Shown here one piece after another: positions 11,017 to 21,333 of a DNA stretch of 64,000 nt. The translations under genes were made by a program, and so were the position numbers. This DNA is from Undaria pinnatifida. Its lineage: Eukaryota > Sar > Phaeophyceae > Laminariales > Alariaceae. The first letter of the stretch is position 1. The number at the start of each line of letters is the position of its first letter. The notes beneath the pieces are model-generated. The model saw only the letters and a list, made by a program, of their open reading frames with translations. It had not been told where the DNA came from and searched no databases. The stretch covers positions 14,231,076-14,295,075 of the forward strand of contig JABAKD010000030.1 in NCBI GenBank assembly GCA_012845835.1, given 5' to 3'.

Positions 11017-12137
11017 ATGTACTTCGGTGTTGGCCTCGAACTCATGCGACACGCCATTGCGGCCTCGTCTGAACGCACTTATCAGGGGCATTTTGGCGCA
11101 TGGGTAGAATTTCGGGTACGTTGTGGCCTGCCAGTGTTTCTCGAGCGGTGCCGAGATGGCATGGCTAACGTTTGGCATATGTTTAAGTACGACGCGTACG
11201 CCTTTTCGACCAAGAGATTGCGGTCGGCAACTATTGATAGCCATTTGTCAGCGATCAAGTTCTTCCACCGTATTTCGAGAGGTTTTGATATCGACACCAC
11301 TCATCCCGTGATTGCTAATGCCCTTAAAGGCACCGCTCGTTTGCATGCCGACGTCGGCAACCAGGCAACCGTGCGGCGGCCCGTTTCGTGGGATATGCTG
11401 CTCGCGGGCGAGAACCTGATCCCCACGTGGCGTGCCGGGGGTCGTGTTTTGTGGCTTGCCCTGTGCGCTTCGTTCTGTCTCTTGACTCGCGCGTCAGAAA
11501 TGGTTGCGGAGAAACCCGGTTACGAATTCACGAGACTTATTGTTTGCAGCGCGCTGATGTTGCCTTCTTTCGCGGAAATATTCAGCTTACTGTTGCGCTG
11601 TGGTCGACCGCGGATCGTGTTGAGGTTCGGTTTCGCGGGTCGAAGGGTGACCAACTGCGGAAAGGGGCTGTTGTCACGCGTGTGCGAAAGGGTCCGTCGA
11701 TGCGCGTGGGGGAAGGTGGCGGCGCCGTCGATCTCATGATCGAATTGATGTCTTGTTACTTGTTTTTTCCCTCTTCGGCCCCCTTGGTTGCGTTTGGCGT
11801 TGGTAATGGCAGATGATCCATGTGGACACAACATCAAGCAACGACAGCTTTGCGGAAAGTGGTTGCGTTGGCGGGTGTGCGTGTGAAGGAGTACGCCTTG
11901 CACTCCCTGAGGATTGGAGGCGCAACGCACTTGTCAGCAGCGGGTGCAACACCGGAGGTGTTGCATCGTGAGGGCCGATGGGCGTCCAATGCTTATAAGA
12001 CGTATGTCCGTAGTCACGGAAAGGGCGCCAGTTGGGTAGCAAGCGTTATGGCCCAGGAAGGAATTAGCGCTGGGGTTCAGCCGGGGCAGGGCACCGAGTG
12101 GGGGCGAGTTAACCCACCCTTAGATCTGACTAGTTAG
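11017..12137 (+). pseudogene. Tyrosine recombinase of the retroelement, frameshifted
   Basis: The ATG at 11017 begins a helical core-binding domain (SSERTYQGHFGAWVEF) and continues to LLTRASEM, which holds the first catalytic Arg. The frame shifts near 11530 to LQRADVAFFRGNIQLTVALW. A TGA at 11814-11816 interrupts it, and the same frame resumes with LHSLRIGGATHL, the H-x-x-R motif, and then GRWASNAYKTYVRSH with the nucleophilic Tyr. The set R, HxxR, Y identifies a phage-integrase-type recombinase. It ends at TAG 12135-12137, just before repeat B1. Confidence 0.88.
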
Positions 12138-12259
12138 GCAAACGCGGAATTACTAACAAGTGTGTTATCCCGTGTGCACTCTACGACTCGCGAGTAGGGG
12201 GGGGGCGGGGAGGTGAGACTACATCCGTAATACGGGTCAACTACCAGTTGTGCTGGAGG

Positions 12260-12415
12260 CTGGCGTCGAGAGTTCGATGTCGCCAGTTGGGCTGGGAGTT
12301 GACTCGTGTATACGGATGTTAGCGGGGGGTTGCAGCCCCGGGGTATCCCCATCTCCAACCCCCCTCTCCGGGCGGGGGGTTGTGCATTAATATAATACAA
12401 CTTCGAAAGCAAAGT
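12260..12415 (+). repeat. Split direct repeat B1
   Basis: Begins CTGGCGTCGAGAGTTCGATG and ends CGAAAGCAAAGT. It is repeated as B2 at 13161-13325, which has a 9-base insertion (CCGGCGGGG) inside the C/G-rich part. B1 directly abuts A2. Confidence 0.85.
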
Positions 12416-12420
12416 GCAAA

Positions 12421-12629
12421 GCAGAATATTATCGAAGTATGAGAAAACATGTGTTTTGTACGTACGTAAGAAGTTCGACCAATCAGTTCAATGCGGTAAT
12501 CCATAGTCGTATGAGCGATAGCCTTGGGTACACCTGGCCCAGCTGTGTAGGCGACGACCTGCACGCGGAGCGCGTAGGGGAGCAGAGTCAGAGCTACAGG
12601 TCCAAGGTGTGATAAGACTAGTTTAAGTT
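12421..12629 (+). repeat. Split direct repeat A2
   Basis: Second copy of A1, about 90% or more identical by eye. The B1-A2 junction corresponds to the circle junction expected for split-repeat elements. The 530 bases between A2 and B2 hold no convincing ORF. Confidence 0.85.
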
Positions 12630-13160
12630 CCCACCCACCCGCCCGTGCTTTTGAGGGAGTCAGTGGAGGGGGAGTTAATCGGTCGCAGTAACGTTGCGCG
12701 TGTTTGTTACTGTTTTGGTAAACGTACCCGTTTGCGCTGAAGATGCGACGGGGTTTCGTAGATTGCGCAGGTTGCGGTGGGGGCTAGCTGCATCAGTGGT
12801 ATAGCGTGGTGCAAGGGGGGTGTTCGTTGTTGTGTTTTTAATTTTTTTCAGCATGTGTAATATCTGAGTATCCCTCCGTGCGGTGGGGTTACGTATGACT
12901 GTTTTACGCAGATATTATGTTGACAGTTAACAGCGAACGTTGTGGCGGTGCATCGACTCGGATTTAGCGCGCAATCTATTAAGTGTGGGAGAGGGGAATT
13001 GTCCGTATATTGGCAAGTAAGTGCATTTGTTAATGTACATGGTGTGTGCAGGCGTGCATATATATTACACGCGTGTGTACGTTTTTATATGCTGCACAGT
13101 ATAGGTGGTTGCCTCGCATGTCTTCTTCGAGTTGCCAACGATTGTTCGTCGTTGGCTGTA

Positions 13161-13325
13161 CTGGCGTCGAGAGTTCGATGTCGCCAGTTGGGCTGGGAGT
13201 TGACTCGTGTATACGGATGTTAGCGGGGGGTTGCCGGCGGGGCAGCCCCGGGGTATTCCCATCTCCAACCCCCCTCTCCGGGCAGGGGGTTGCGCGTTAA
13301 TATAATACAACTTCGAAAGCAAAGT
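13161..13325 (+). repeat. Split direct repeat B2 (right end of element)
   Basis: Copy of B1. Similarity ends after AAAGCAAAGT at 13325, which I take as the right end of the element. Confidence 0.85.
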
Positions 13326-14290
13326 ATATGGAAGATGTTAGGTGTGCTGAAAGTATACCTGGTAGTATTGGTTGAAAGTGTGCACGAATAAATTGTGCAC
13401 GATTTGCACTTGAATCAGTAACATCGGCGATAGTCATTGCGCAAGCATACGCGCATATGCACGTATGTCACGAATGATAATTTATGGTCGGTTGACTTCT
13501 GGTTGTGGTATGATATCACTCTCCCAACGGGTGTCTTTGGTGAAATCCTTCAATCCTCATTATTACGATATTGTTGTTGTTGTTGTTCTCACATGATTAA
13601 CTCTTTTGTCGAAAATCTTGAGTCCGTGATCACACAAAGGTGCTGGAGCCCTAGGAAGATCCGAAAAACCAAATGAAATCAAAGTTCGTCCAGGAAATAC
13701 TACGCTTTCTCGCCTAAAAACGTACGATACGAAGAATGGCGCACAACAAGTGAAAATATCCAATGTGCAAAACTGAACTCACATGGCCGCGGGTGTCCAC
13801 TCAACTACAGCATAGAGTTACCCCGTTCTCACAACCAACCAACTCGCGGCTACAGACTACAGCGGTTGGGCTGCCTGCACCGTACGGACCACACGGTAAT
13901 CGTGAGCACATATGATATGGTAGGAGATGTGATGTTTGATTGCCTGATCATATGGTCAGGGCTGAAATCTGTTTTATTCTATCAACTCTGTTGGTACAGG
14001 TCGCAAGGCATCTTGTCTCGTTCAGCGGACACGTCGATTCAAAATCGATGCGCTTGGACTGATGATCAGATTGAGATGGTGATTTACCACTGTAGGTATA
14101 ATATAGTGTTGGGGGGATATTGGATTTGATTTTTTGACGCCGTTATTTATTCGGGTTTTGTATTTGTTCGACTGGTCATGTCGGATGTCAAATATCATGT
14201 CGTATGTGCTGGTAGAATCAACGGGAACTATGTTTTATTGTCGGGATAAATGCATCAGATGTAGAGGCACTGCTGTCAAGGTAGACATAC
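13326..14290. other. No recognised gene
   Basis: Follows the right end of the tyrosine-recombinase element. It contains a TTG trinucleotide tract at 13570-13587. Confidence 0.5.
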
Positions 14291-14750
14291 AAGCAGGGCA
14301 GATAAAAGATCTAGTATTTGCAGCCTGCCCGATGAGCCGTATTATAGTTTTTGTAATCTATGGAGACATAATTCATGATTCACGCGTTATAGGATATTGA
14401 GTATTGGGAAATTAGTGTTTTCTATTAGATGATGTTTTTTATTTTTTTTATCCTCCGGCGGATGGGGAAAAATAAAGCTTTAGCTCACCACACTTCCACG
14501 TATTTTCATACGCGTCGTGTGTCGATTTAACTCAGTTGCTTTCGCAGCCCAACGATATTAGATGATGGTGTGTTGTCAGAATGTCAGCCACCCCACTTGA
14601 AACATGCCTTCTACGGTATGTTTAGTTCTGGGTTGATTCCGATGGGGTACGCCCTTTTATATCAGTCTTGGTTTGGTCCAGTTTTTGCCCCTGATTTGTG
14701 GGCGGCTTCATCAACATCATCAACATCATCAACATCATCAACGCCATCAC
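14290..14750 (+). repeat. Dispersed repeat R3, copy 2, carrying the SINE
   Basis: Matches 3400-3700 on both sides of the 14435-14555 insertion. Ends in a CATCAA/ATC microsatellite (14708-14747). Confidence 0.85.
14435..14555 (-). mobile_element. SINE-like insertion with 12-bp target duplication
   Basis: 121 bases flanked by TATTAGATGATG at 14423-14434 and 14556-14567. The related sequence at 3543-3554 has this motif once and no insert, so it serves as an empty site. On the minus strand the insert starts CGTTGGGCTGCGAAAGCAAC and ends in an A-rich tail after CCGCCGGAGGAT. Poly(A) plus a long target duplication is typical of LINE-driven retroposition. Confidence 0.85.
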
Positions 14751-14879
14751 TCGAATCATGGGACTTCGAAAGCATTTAATCGCGCAGCCCGACCAACGCT
14801 TATCTATCTATGCGCTAGAACCAATGATAGTGCTAAAACGCATATACTCGACGAGTACTATTATAGACTGTCAGACTAA

Positions 14880-15670
14880 CATGTAGGTAGCTACTTACTT
14901 GTGAGGACCTCAACCTGTTAGAATGTCCAGAATGACAGTATCATTGAAACATTCCTAGTTAACCCCAAAAGTGTACCCCCTGCCGTGGGACGAGTCCCTA
15001 ACCCTAACTACCCGTACTTTTCTACAGCACGTCGTACGAGGAGTGTTCGTTTTTGGACGCGTGCTACGGTAGAGGTGCACCAACCTTTTTTTTTTTTTTG
15101 AGGTCTCAATTTGGAGGTTAAGACCTCTCTAACTAAGGCAAAACAACACTGGTTTTAGAAAAAAACAACACGAGCTGGTCAGGCTGAAGAAGTAAAATTC
15201 ACTCAACAAGGCATGTATCACGAACCGCGACGAATTGGGCCGTACTACACATACATATCCTTTTGATCAGCCAATCAACGCACAGGTAGGTTTCAACATC
15301 GCGAATACTACGAGTAGTCACCCTACGCCCCCGCCCCGATCAGTCACAAAATAGGCGATTTTGGACAAAATCACGATTTTGTAGCGGAATTTATTTTCCA
15401 AGATGGGGGTTGATAAGATAAGACTCGTCGAGGGGTTCCCCTACGACTATTCAGGGTGACCTACGAAATGGTTTGGAGTGCTCCCCGTAGATGAATATAT
15501 CTGTAGATTCGACGCGAAGCCACGTCATGGTTGGGGTTAAACCAGGTGATTGTAGACGTCACTTTCACGCTCAGGCCATCATAGATGGGCGACAATGTAA
15601 GTGATTTCCTACCGCTACGTAAACATCAAAGAGTGAGTACGCCCACCAGGAAAACGAACGAAGAATTTAT
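14880..15670. other. Open-frame-poor region
   Basis: No ORF above about 60 codons on either strand. A T run at 15087-15100 is the only obvious feature. Confidence 0.6.
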
Positions 15671-16055
15671 TTGCGGTTTATAGACTATAGCCCGCCCCCT
15701 CTGGAGATTATCACCTTAGCGGTATTTTTTCGACTTCTTCGTAATCGTCCCCTCACAAGTTGTGCCGGGTTTTTCTGGGGGTGGTGGGAGCAAATTGAAC
15801 GTTTAAGCCTGCACAGACCATGTAATACTTTGCGACCGTTTCAGTACAAATTAGTAGCCGTACTTCGTAGTGATGCTTTACCCTGCCCTGCGCGGTCAGA
15901 CACAACTCTGCCGTATGTGCCATGCAGCAAACGATTGCGCCTCTGCCTGTACGTACCACCATCCACTATATTTTCTATCCACCACACACGCTATCTCACT
16001 GATCCCCCCCACCCCCCCACCCCTCTCCGCACCGCCTTCCAGCCTCACTACAATA

Positions 16056-16232
16056 ATGTCTGGACGTGGACGCGGTGAGATGTGCGGTAGGTTCGGCGGC
16101 CGCGGGCGCGGCGGAAGGGGAGACGCGGGCGGAACGTCTGCCGCTGGCAGGGGCGGCCACGAGCGCGGCGGGCGCGGGCCGTCCGCCGACCTCATCGGTG
16201 AGGAAAGAACGCCAAAGAAGTTTCCCCGCTAG
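16056..16232 (+). CDS. Arg-Gly-rich small protein or first exon
   Basis: The ATG at 16056 encodes MSGRGRGEMCGRFGGRGRGG and continues with RGG/RG repeats to TAG at 16232 (58 residues). A GTGAGG donor at about 16197 would allow splicing into the second RG-rich block at 16811, after a strong pyrimidine tract ending CCTCAG. RG-rich tails bind RNA and are methylation targets in many proteins. No folded domain is visible. Not recognised. Confidence 0.4.
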   Translation: MSGRGRGEMCGRFGGRGRGGRGDAGGTSAAGRGGHERGGRGPSADLIGEERTPKKFPR

Positions 16233-16810
16233 GAATGTCGCCGCGGCCCGGTGGAAAAGTCCAGATGCGTTTAGATCGAGGTTGAGATTAACAAAACAAG
16301 GCCACCGCCGCCGATTGCTATTTCCATTGCCATTTGAGATCGAATTAAGGTAGAGATTGGCCCTGCCGGGTCCCATTGTTGTTTAGATAAGCACGTTTCG
16401 GAAGAGCGCGACTCGTTACGAGTATCAGCATGCTGTGCGCGTGTTGTATTACCCTTACCGCTGCTCTCCGGACCGCCCCACCGAAAAAAACAACCAGTAG
16501 CCTGAGCTGCTCCCGCGGTGTGGCGACTTGTGTAATCGTTGAATCGTTTCCTTTCTTTCGGCTTTTTTTTTTCCCCTAGGAAGTCTTCAAAGGAATTAAG
16601 AAAATTAAATACCGCTCGCCGCCTCTGCCACCACCGCCTAAAAACATTAAAAAAACGACAGCATGGAACGCCTCGATTGAGGAATACAAAACCGTGACTA
16701 CAGCAGCACAACTTACACCGTGATAAAAGCAGCAGTACGATATCATGTCTGTAACAACCTTTCAGTGATGCCACAAACACAGCACCCTTCCCTCCTCCCA
16801 CCTCCCTCAG

Positions 16811-17036
16811 CTCATGCCTTCCCTCTCCTTCGCCCCACCCAACTTCCCATCATATCCGCACGGCGTAACCGAAGTCGTGCGCCCTTGCGAGGACGAGACG
16901 TACCCGCGCCCGTGCGAGATGACCGCGGGCAGGGGAGGCGGGCGCGGCAGGGGCCGTGGAGAAGGCCGCGGAAGGGGACGCGGCGAAGGCCGCGGAGAGG
17001 GACGCGGCAGCGGACGCGGAAGGGGGAGCGCTTAGC
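16811..17036 (+). CDS. Second Arg-Gly-rich block, possible last exon
   Basis: One frame reads MTAGRGGGRGRGRGEGRGRG followed by more GEGRG/GSGRG units and ends with TAG. The preceding CCTCCCTCAG is a good acceptor. Joining to the block at 16056 in the RG frame needs a donor of the right phase, which I could not fix. It may be an independent repeat-encoded ORF. Confidence 0.35.
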
Positions 17037-17039
17037 TTA

Positions 17040-18327
17040 TCCCTCTTCGCACTGCGAAAATGCTCCCATTCTACATGTGCCCTCTCTAATCCCAAGTACT
17101 TTTCCCCCCAAATGGGGTTTCAGCTCTACAACGGTTAAACATCGGGAGGGAGGGGTGGGGGTTGCTCTCTCAGGGAGAGATGGGGGAGGGGAGGGGGGGG
17201 GGTCTTCCTTTTTTCCCTCCAGGCTAGGGCGTACCGAGAGGCAGGGAAAGAGTAGGGGGGAGAGGGCGTTGCGTACTCAGAATGTGGCGTGTTTTTTGCT
17301 TTGGGAACCTTTTAAGGGTTCTCGAGTCAACGAAATCGTCGATCCTGCTCGCGGGTTGTGCCTGTTGGAATGAGACGCTGGTAAATATATCGATACCTTC
17401 ATATGTGTTGTGCCGAAGCGTCCTTCGCGAGACTGACTCTGGTTTGTGATGGACGGTGTTGAAGGGAGGGGGGGGGGCGTTGCTTGTCGGGAGGGTTTCT
17501 TTCTGAACCTTCTCATGTGCGACACCCGGTGTGTCCAGACGGGCCCATTTGAGAAACTCGGCGGTAGGCCGCGGCACCCATTGACGGTGGCGGGTAGGCT
17601 CTGCGATAACGGAGCGTAGTGGGTCGCGTTCGTTTGTTTGTTGTTTTCAGAAGAAGTCTTGTGGTATTTTAAGTCGTACAACTTGGTGGGACCAATTAAG
17701 ACGGAGGTTTCCGTCAAGGTCGGCCAAGCTTGGACATGTTGTATGGTGTGAAATTGGGCGGCCGTTTGTTATTTTTTCGTGTCACTAGTTTCGTATGTTA
17801 TATATGCGTTTGGCCATAAAAGTTAGTTTTATACGGGTACGTAAAAGATGTAGTTCCTGGGGAACAGAGGGTTGAAAATTACAAAAAGGACGTGGCATGC
17901 AGGATTAATTGTTGCCAACAAGTAGAAACAAATATTGATCGCGCCAAACAAACGCAAGGAAGGCTAACATAGAAACAAGAAATATTGATACGTGCAAATG
18001 TATTTTGCGCGTTATTGATACAGTATAAACAAAAAAATAGACACTCCTGGGGTTGTGTTGCCCCGTCTCTCTCAGCGATCACCGGAAGTCGCTTCGAGCC
18101 GTCTCCAACTCGAAGCACGATCTGACATGACAGTGGAGTCGAGAGAGACCGGTTGAGGAGGCTAGAAGAGCAGCCGGCGTGAGAAGGATTAGGATTGACA
18201 CGCGAAAAGGTAATGAAAGCTTGACTACACGGGATTCATTCAACCCTTTCTACTTCGAGTCCATGCGTTTTCGAAGCCAAAACATACATGTTTTGATGGA
18301 TCATCAGGCGTCAAGGGAATTGGGGGG
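17040..18327. other. No confident gene
   Basis: G-rich plus strand at 17140-17220. Minus-strand frames at 17224-17717 are Ser/Thr/Pro-rich without motifs. The final 150 bases lead to the Copia 5' LTR. Confidence 0.4.
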
Positions 18328-18750
18328 TGTTGAGAGTATGAACCTTGGATTCAAATCTAAGTTGATGCGCAGCCTATTCGCACGAATAAGATATGCAGTT
18401 GAACCTTACGTTGAATCTTACGTTGAATCTTCCGTGGAACCTAGATGTAAACGTAGATTTGAGTATGTTAAGGTTGTCCCGTTGTCCTAGTATTTTACCG
18501 GACTATAGGCATTTTTCCGTGATGATCAAGTGGTGATGCAACCCACCATGATCACTCTCTCCCTACTCCCCCTTCTCTCCCTACTTTCCCTTCTTCTTCT
18601 TCTCTCTTTGGCCTCAAGCGCCCTTTCCAAACTATCCACTTTTCTTTCTTATCACAAGTGATCTTAACAGACACTTCGGTGCCACCTCTGCATCTCTTCG
18701 CATAGAAGACATAGCCTTCACACAACCATGGTGTTCACAGGCTATTCACA
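18328..18750 (+). repeat. 5' LTR of the gag-only Copia element
   Basis: 423 bases, TG...CA ends, with a TC-rich stretch and a TTGAATCTTACG tandem motif. It differs from the 3' LTR by scattered substitutions and small indels, so the insertion is not very recent. Confidence 0.88.
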
Positions 18751-18861
18751 GGTTATGGGCCTTCGACCTCCGATATAAACATCGATCGGCACCAAGCGAC
18801 CTCTCATTGAAGTTTGTCGCATCTTACCGGGAAGTTTGAGAGAAACTTTCATTAAGGCGGC

Positions 18862-18970
18862 TACAGCATCAGCATCAGCATCAGCATCAGCATCAGCGAT
18901 CAGCATCAGCATCAGCATCAGCATCAGCATCAGCGTCAGCGATCAGCATCAGCATCAGCATCAGCATCAC
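18862..18970 (+). repeat. CAGCAT microsatellite in the Copia leader
   Basis: About 105 bases of CATCAG units with a few GATCAG interruptions, ending two bases before the gag start codon. Confidence 0.9.
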
Positions 18971-18971
18971 C

Positions 18972-20327
18972 ATGGGAGAGTCCACAAAAGCAGGTGATGC
19001 GGTAGACAAGCTCGTTAGAGCCCTCAACGGCAAATTTAATGGCCTTAAGTTCGACGTATGGAAACGCACGGCTCAGTCCGTGATAAGTATGCGTCATACC
19101 GGGATCTCTGATATCCTAGAAGGGCGTCCTTGCCCCGAGCCCGAACTAATTAGTCCTCGTTCATCTCATAGAAAAAGTAGGTCTTCACGAGCTGTAACTC
19201 GCAGCCAGGCCGCTGACGAAACGGAGACTCAGTCCGGGGAAACACCCCCAGCTGACACAGCAGAAAATGTACAGCCAGACGCAGGGAGTACTCCCGTGGA
19301 CATGGCGCGTCTGCTACCATCATCCTCAGGATATTCTACAGTCCCAGCCGCAACATCAGTTTTATGGGCCACGGATGACAACATCTCGAATTCAGAAGAC
19401 ATCAAGCACTAGCACCGCAACAACCGTCTTCTCTTCGACTTCTTGTTCCTGAGTACATCAGGAGCTGCGGCAAGCCTTCTTCTACAATTCAAGCCCAAAC
19501 GAGGTGAACTTGCGAATGGAAAGGCTGCTTGGGATGGTATGGTTAGAAAATATCAAAGTTCCACCCGCCAATGTAGACGTATGCTCACACAACAACTAAC
19601 GCATATGGCCATGACGGATGGGCAAGACCCAGACGTGTTCATAAACGAAGTATACTATTTACTGGATGGATTGGTGGACATGGGAGAGGTATTCAACGAT
19701 GACAGCATATTGGACATAGTGCTGGAAGGACTCACGGATGAATACCTGCAAATAAAATATAGCGCCGAAGCAGATGATGACTTCACACTCGACCGAGCTG
19801 TGGATGAATACCTGCAAATAAAACATAGCGCCGAAGCAGATGATGACTTTACACTCGACCGAGGTATGATAACAATGCGTAATAGGTACGCGAATAGAGC
19901 TATGCGAAACGGGCCTTTGTGAAACGCGAAGGGGCGTGAATCTGCTATGGTAGTCACGTCAACATCCTCAGCAGTAGTGACCTCTTCACACTGCAAAAAG
20001 CTAGGCCATCGATTTCAAAATTGCTTTAAACGCAAGGGAAAAATGGCGGGGAAGAAACCTCCCCCGACACCTCGAAATAATTCGTGGTGTAGCCTGCATA
20101 ATACCGATCGCCACGATAATAGCGACTGTCGGTCTTAAATGCGGGACGACGATATAACCCGTCGCCCTCGTCCTGGTCAACAAAATGGCCGGCATAATAA
20201 CAGCCGCAGCGCTCACGCCAACACCGCCACAACTCCAACTTCAACAACGCAAATGGAAGCTTACGTCCCAGTGACACATGCTCCATCCACTACTGCGGCT
20301 GCGACTACAGCGGCTACTTCTACGTAG
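18972..20327 (+). pseudogene. Copia-type gag, one frame with three internal stops
   Basis: The ATG in CACCATGG context follows a CAGCAT microsatellite. One frame runs 1.35 kb but meets TAG at 19410, TGA at 19920 and TAA at 20136. It reads FNGLKFDVWKRTAQSVISM (the gag start seen in Copia elements), the helical core GELANGKAAWDGMVRKYQSS and MAMTDGQDPDVFINEVYYLL, and a zinc knuckle SSHCKKLGHRFQNC whose first Cys has become Ser. A second WCSLHNTDRHDNSDC motif follows. A 66-bp piece encoding DEYLQIK-SAEADDDFTLDR is duplicated in tandem. No pol follows. Confidence 0.85.
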
Positions 20328-20329
20328 GA

Positions 20330-20907
20330 TCATATTGAAGTGGCGTGGTTAACTTACAGCAGCGACCTTTGTTTGTTTGTTTGTTTGTTTGTTTGTTTTT
20401 TTCTTTTTCAGGATATAGCTCGATGATGGACTATAATTGCACCCATCATAGCCTATTACAGTACTATCAGTATTCGTAGTTCTATCTGCTTCTTAATATT
20501 TTATTTTTGCGGAAGTACGTAAGTAAATTAAACAAACAATTGAATAGTGAGAATGTTTATTTTGTCGTGACGGACACTTGTCCACATTTCTCTTTATTTG
20601 TCTAGTATTGTTTATCTATTTGGTACTATTCAGGAAACGTGTTTAAAACCCAGTAGACGCACAATTGCGTTTTATCTTCTAGGATATTTATCGCTGGCGA
20701 TTACACCAAGCGTAGTTTTTATACGTATATTTCCTTGTAAGGTTTTATTTTTTGTAAATGTGTGAGTAACATGGATACATCCATATTGCCGCGGTTGATA
20801 CACCGGACTGAATATGAGACCCATTTGTTTTGTTTTTTTATTCTTTTACGAATTTGTTTTCCAAGTATGAGGATTCTCTAGCAATCTGACTTTGCATTAT
20901 GGGGGCG
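20330..20907 (+). other. Non-coding interior of the Copia element
   Basis: 578 bases between the gag stop and the 3' LTR. It contains a GTTT tetranucleotide tract (20366-20397) and T-rich sequence. I see no remnants of integrase, RT or RNase H. Confidence 0.6.
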
Positions 20908-21333
20908 TGTTGAGAGTATGAACCTTGGAAACAAATCTAAGTTGATGCGCAGTCTATTCGCACGAATAAGATATGCAGTTGAACCTTGCGTTGAATCTTA
21001 CGTTGAATCTTCCGTGGAACTAGATGTAAACGTAGGTTTGAGTATGTTAAGGTTGTCCCGTTGTCCTAGTATTCCACCGGACTATAGGCATTTTTCCGTG
21101 ATCAAGTGGTGATGCAACCCACCGTGATCACTCTCCCTTCTCTCCCCACTCTCCCTTCTCTCCCTGCTTTCCCTTCTTCTTCTTCTCTCTTTGGCCTCAA
21201 GCGCCCTTTCCAAACTATCCACTTTTCTTTCTTATCACAAGTGATCTTAACAGACATTTCGGTGCCACCTCTGCATCTCTTCGCATAGAAGACAGAGCCT
21301 CCGCACAACAATGGTGTCCACAGGCTATTCACA
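20908..21333 (+). repeat. 3' LTR of the gag-only Copia element
   Basis: 426 bases, same ends and order as the 5' LTR. It is preceded by ATTATGGGGGCG and followed by GGGGGG. Confidence 0.88.

Larger units (their letters stand above)
6920..13325 (+). mobile_element. Tyrosine-recombinase retroelement (DIRS order, Ngaro/PAT-like), decayed
   Basis: A 6.4-kb element with gag, RT-RNase H and tyrosine recombinase on one strand. The ends are split direct repeats in the order A1, coding region, B1, A2, B2. A1 (6920-7130) matches A2 (12421-12629), and B1 (12260-12415) matches B2 (13161-13325). This arrangement is known from PAT and Ngaro elements, which insert through a circular intermediate using the recombinase and make no target duplication. 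No methyltransferase domain lies between RNase H and the recombinase, which favours Ngaro over DIRS1/PAT. Frameshifts in RT and the recombinase plus one stop codon suggest it is no longer active. Confidence 0.88.
18328..21333 (+). mobile_element. Copia-type LTR element carrying gag only
   Basis: Two LTRs (18328-18750 and 20908-21333), both TGTTGAG to CTATTCACA, flank 2.16 kb. Five G residues on each side fit a 5-bp target duplication, although the G-rich context weakens this. Right after the 5' LTR lies GGTTATGGGCC, which resembles a primer-binding site for an initiator-tRNA fragment. The GGGGGCG before the 3' LTR can serve as polypurine tract. The interior has a Copia-type gag and no integrase, RT or RNase H. 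It would depend on an autonomous partner, as TR-GAG elements do. Confidence 0.88.

Noticed and set aside
16720-17373. 217-codon plus-strand frame rich in Arg and Pro
   Set aside because: It is an alternative frame of the RG-rich block; the GRGRGEGRG frame is the more regular one, though neither is certain.
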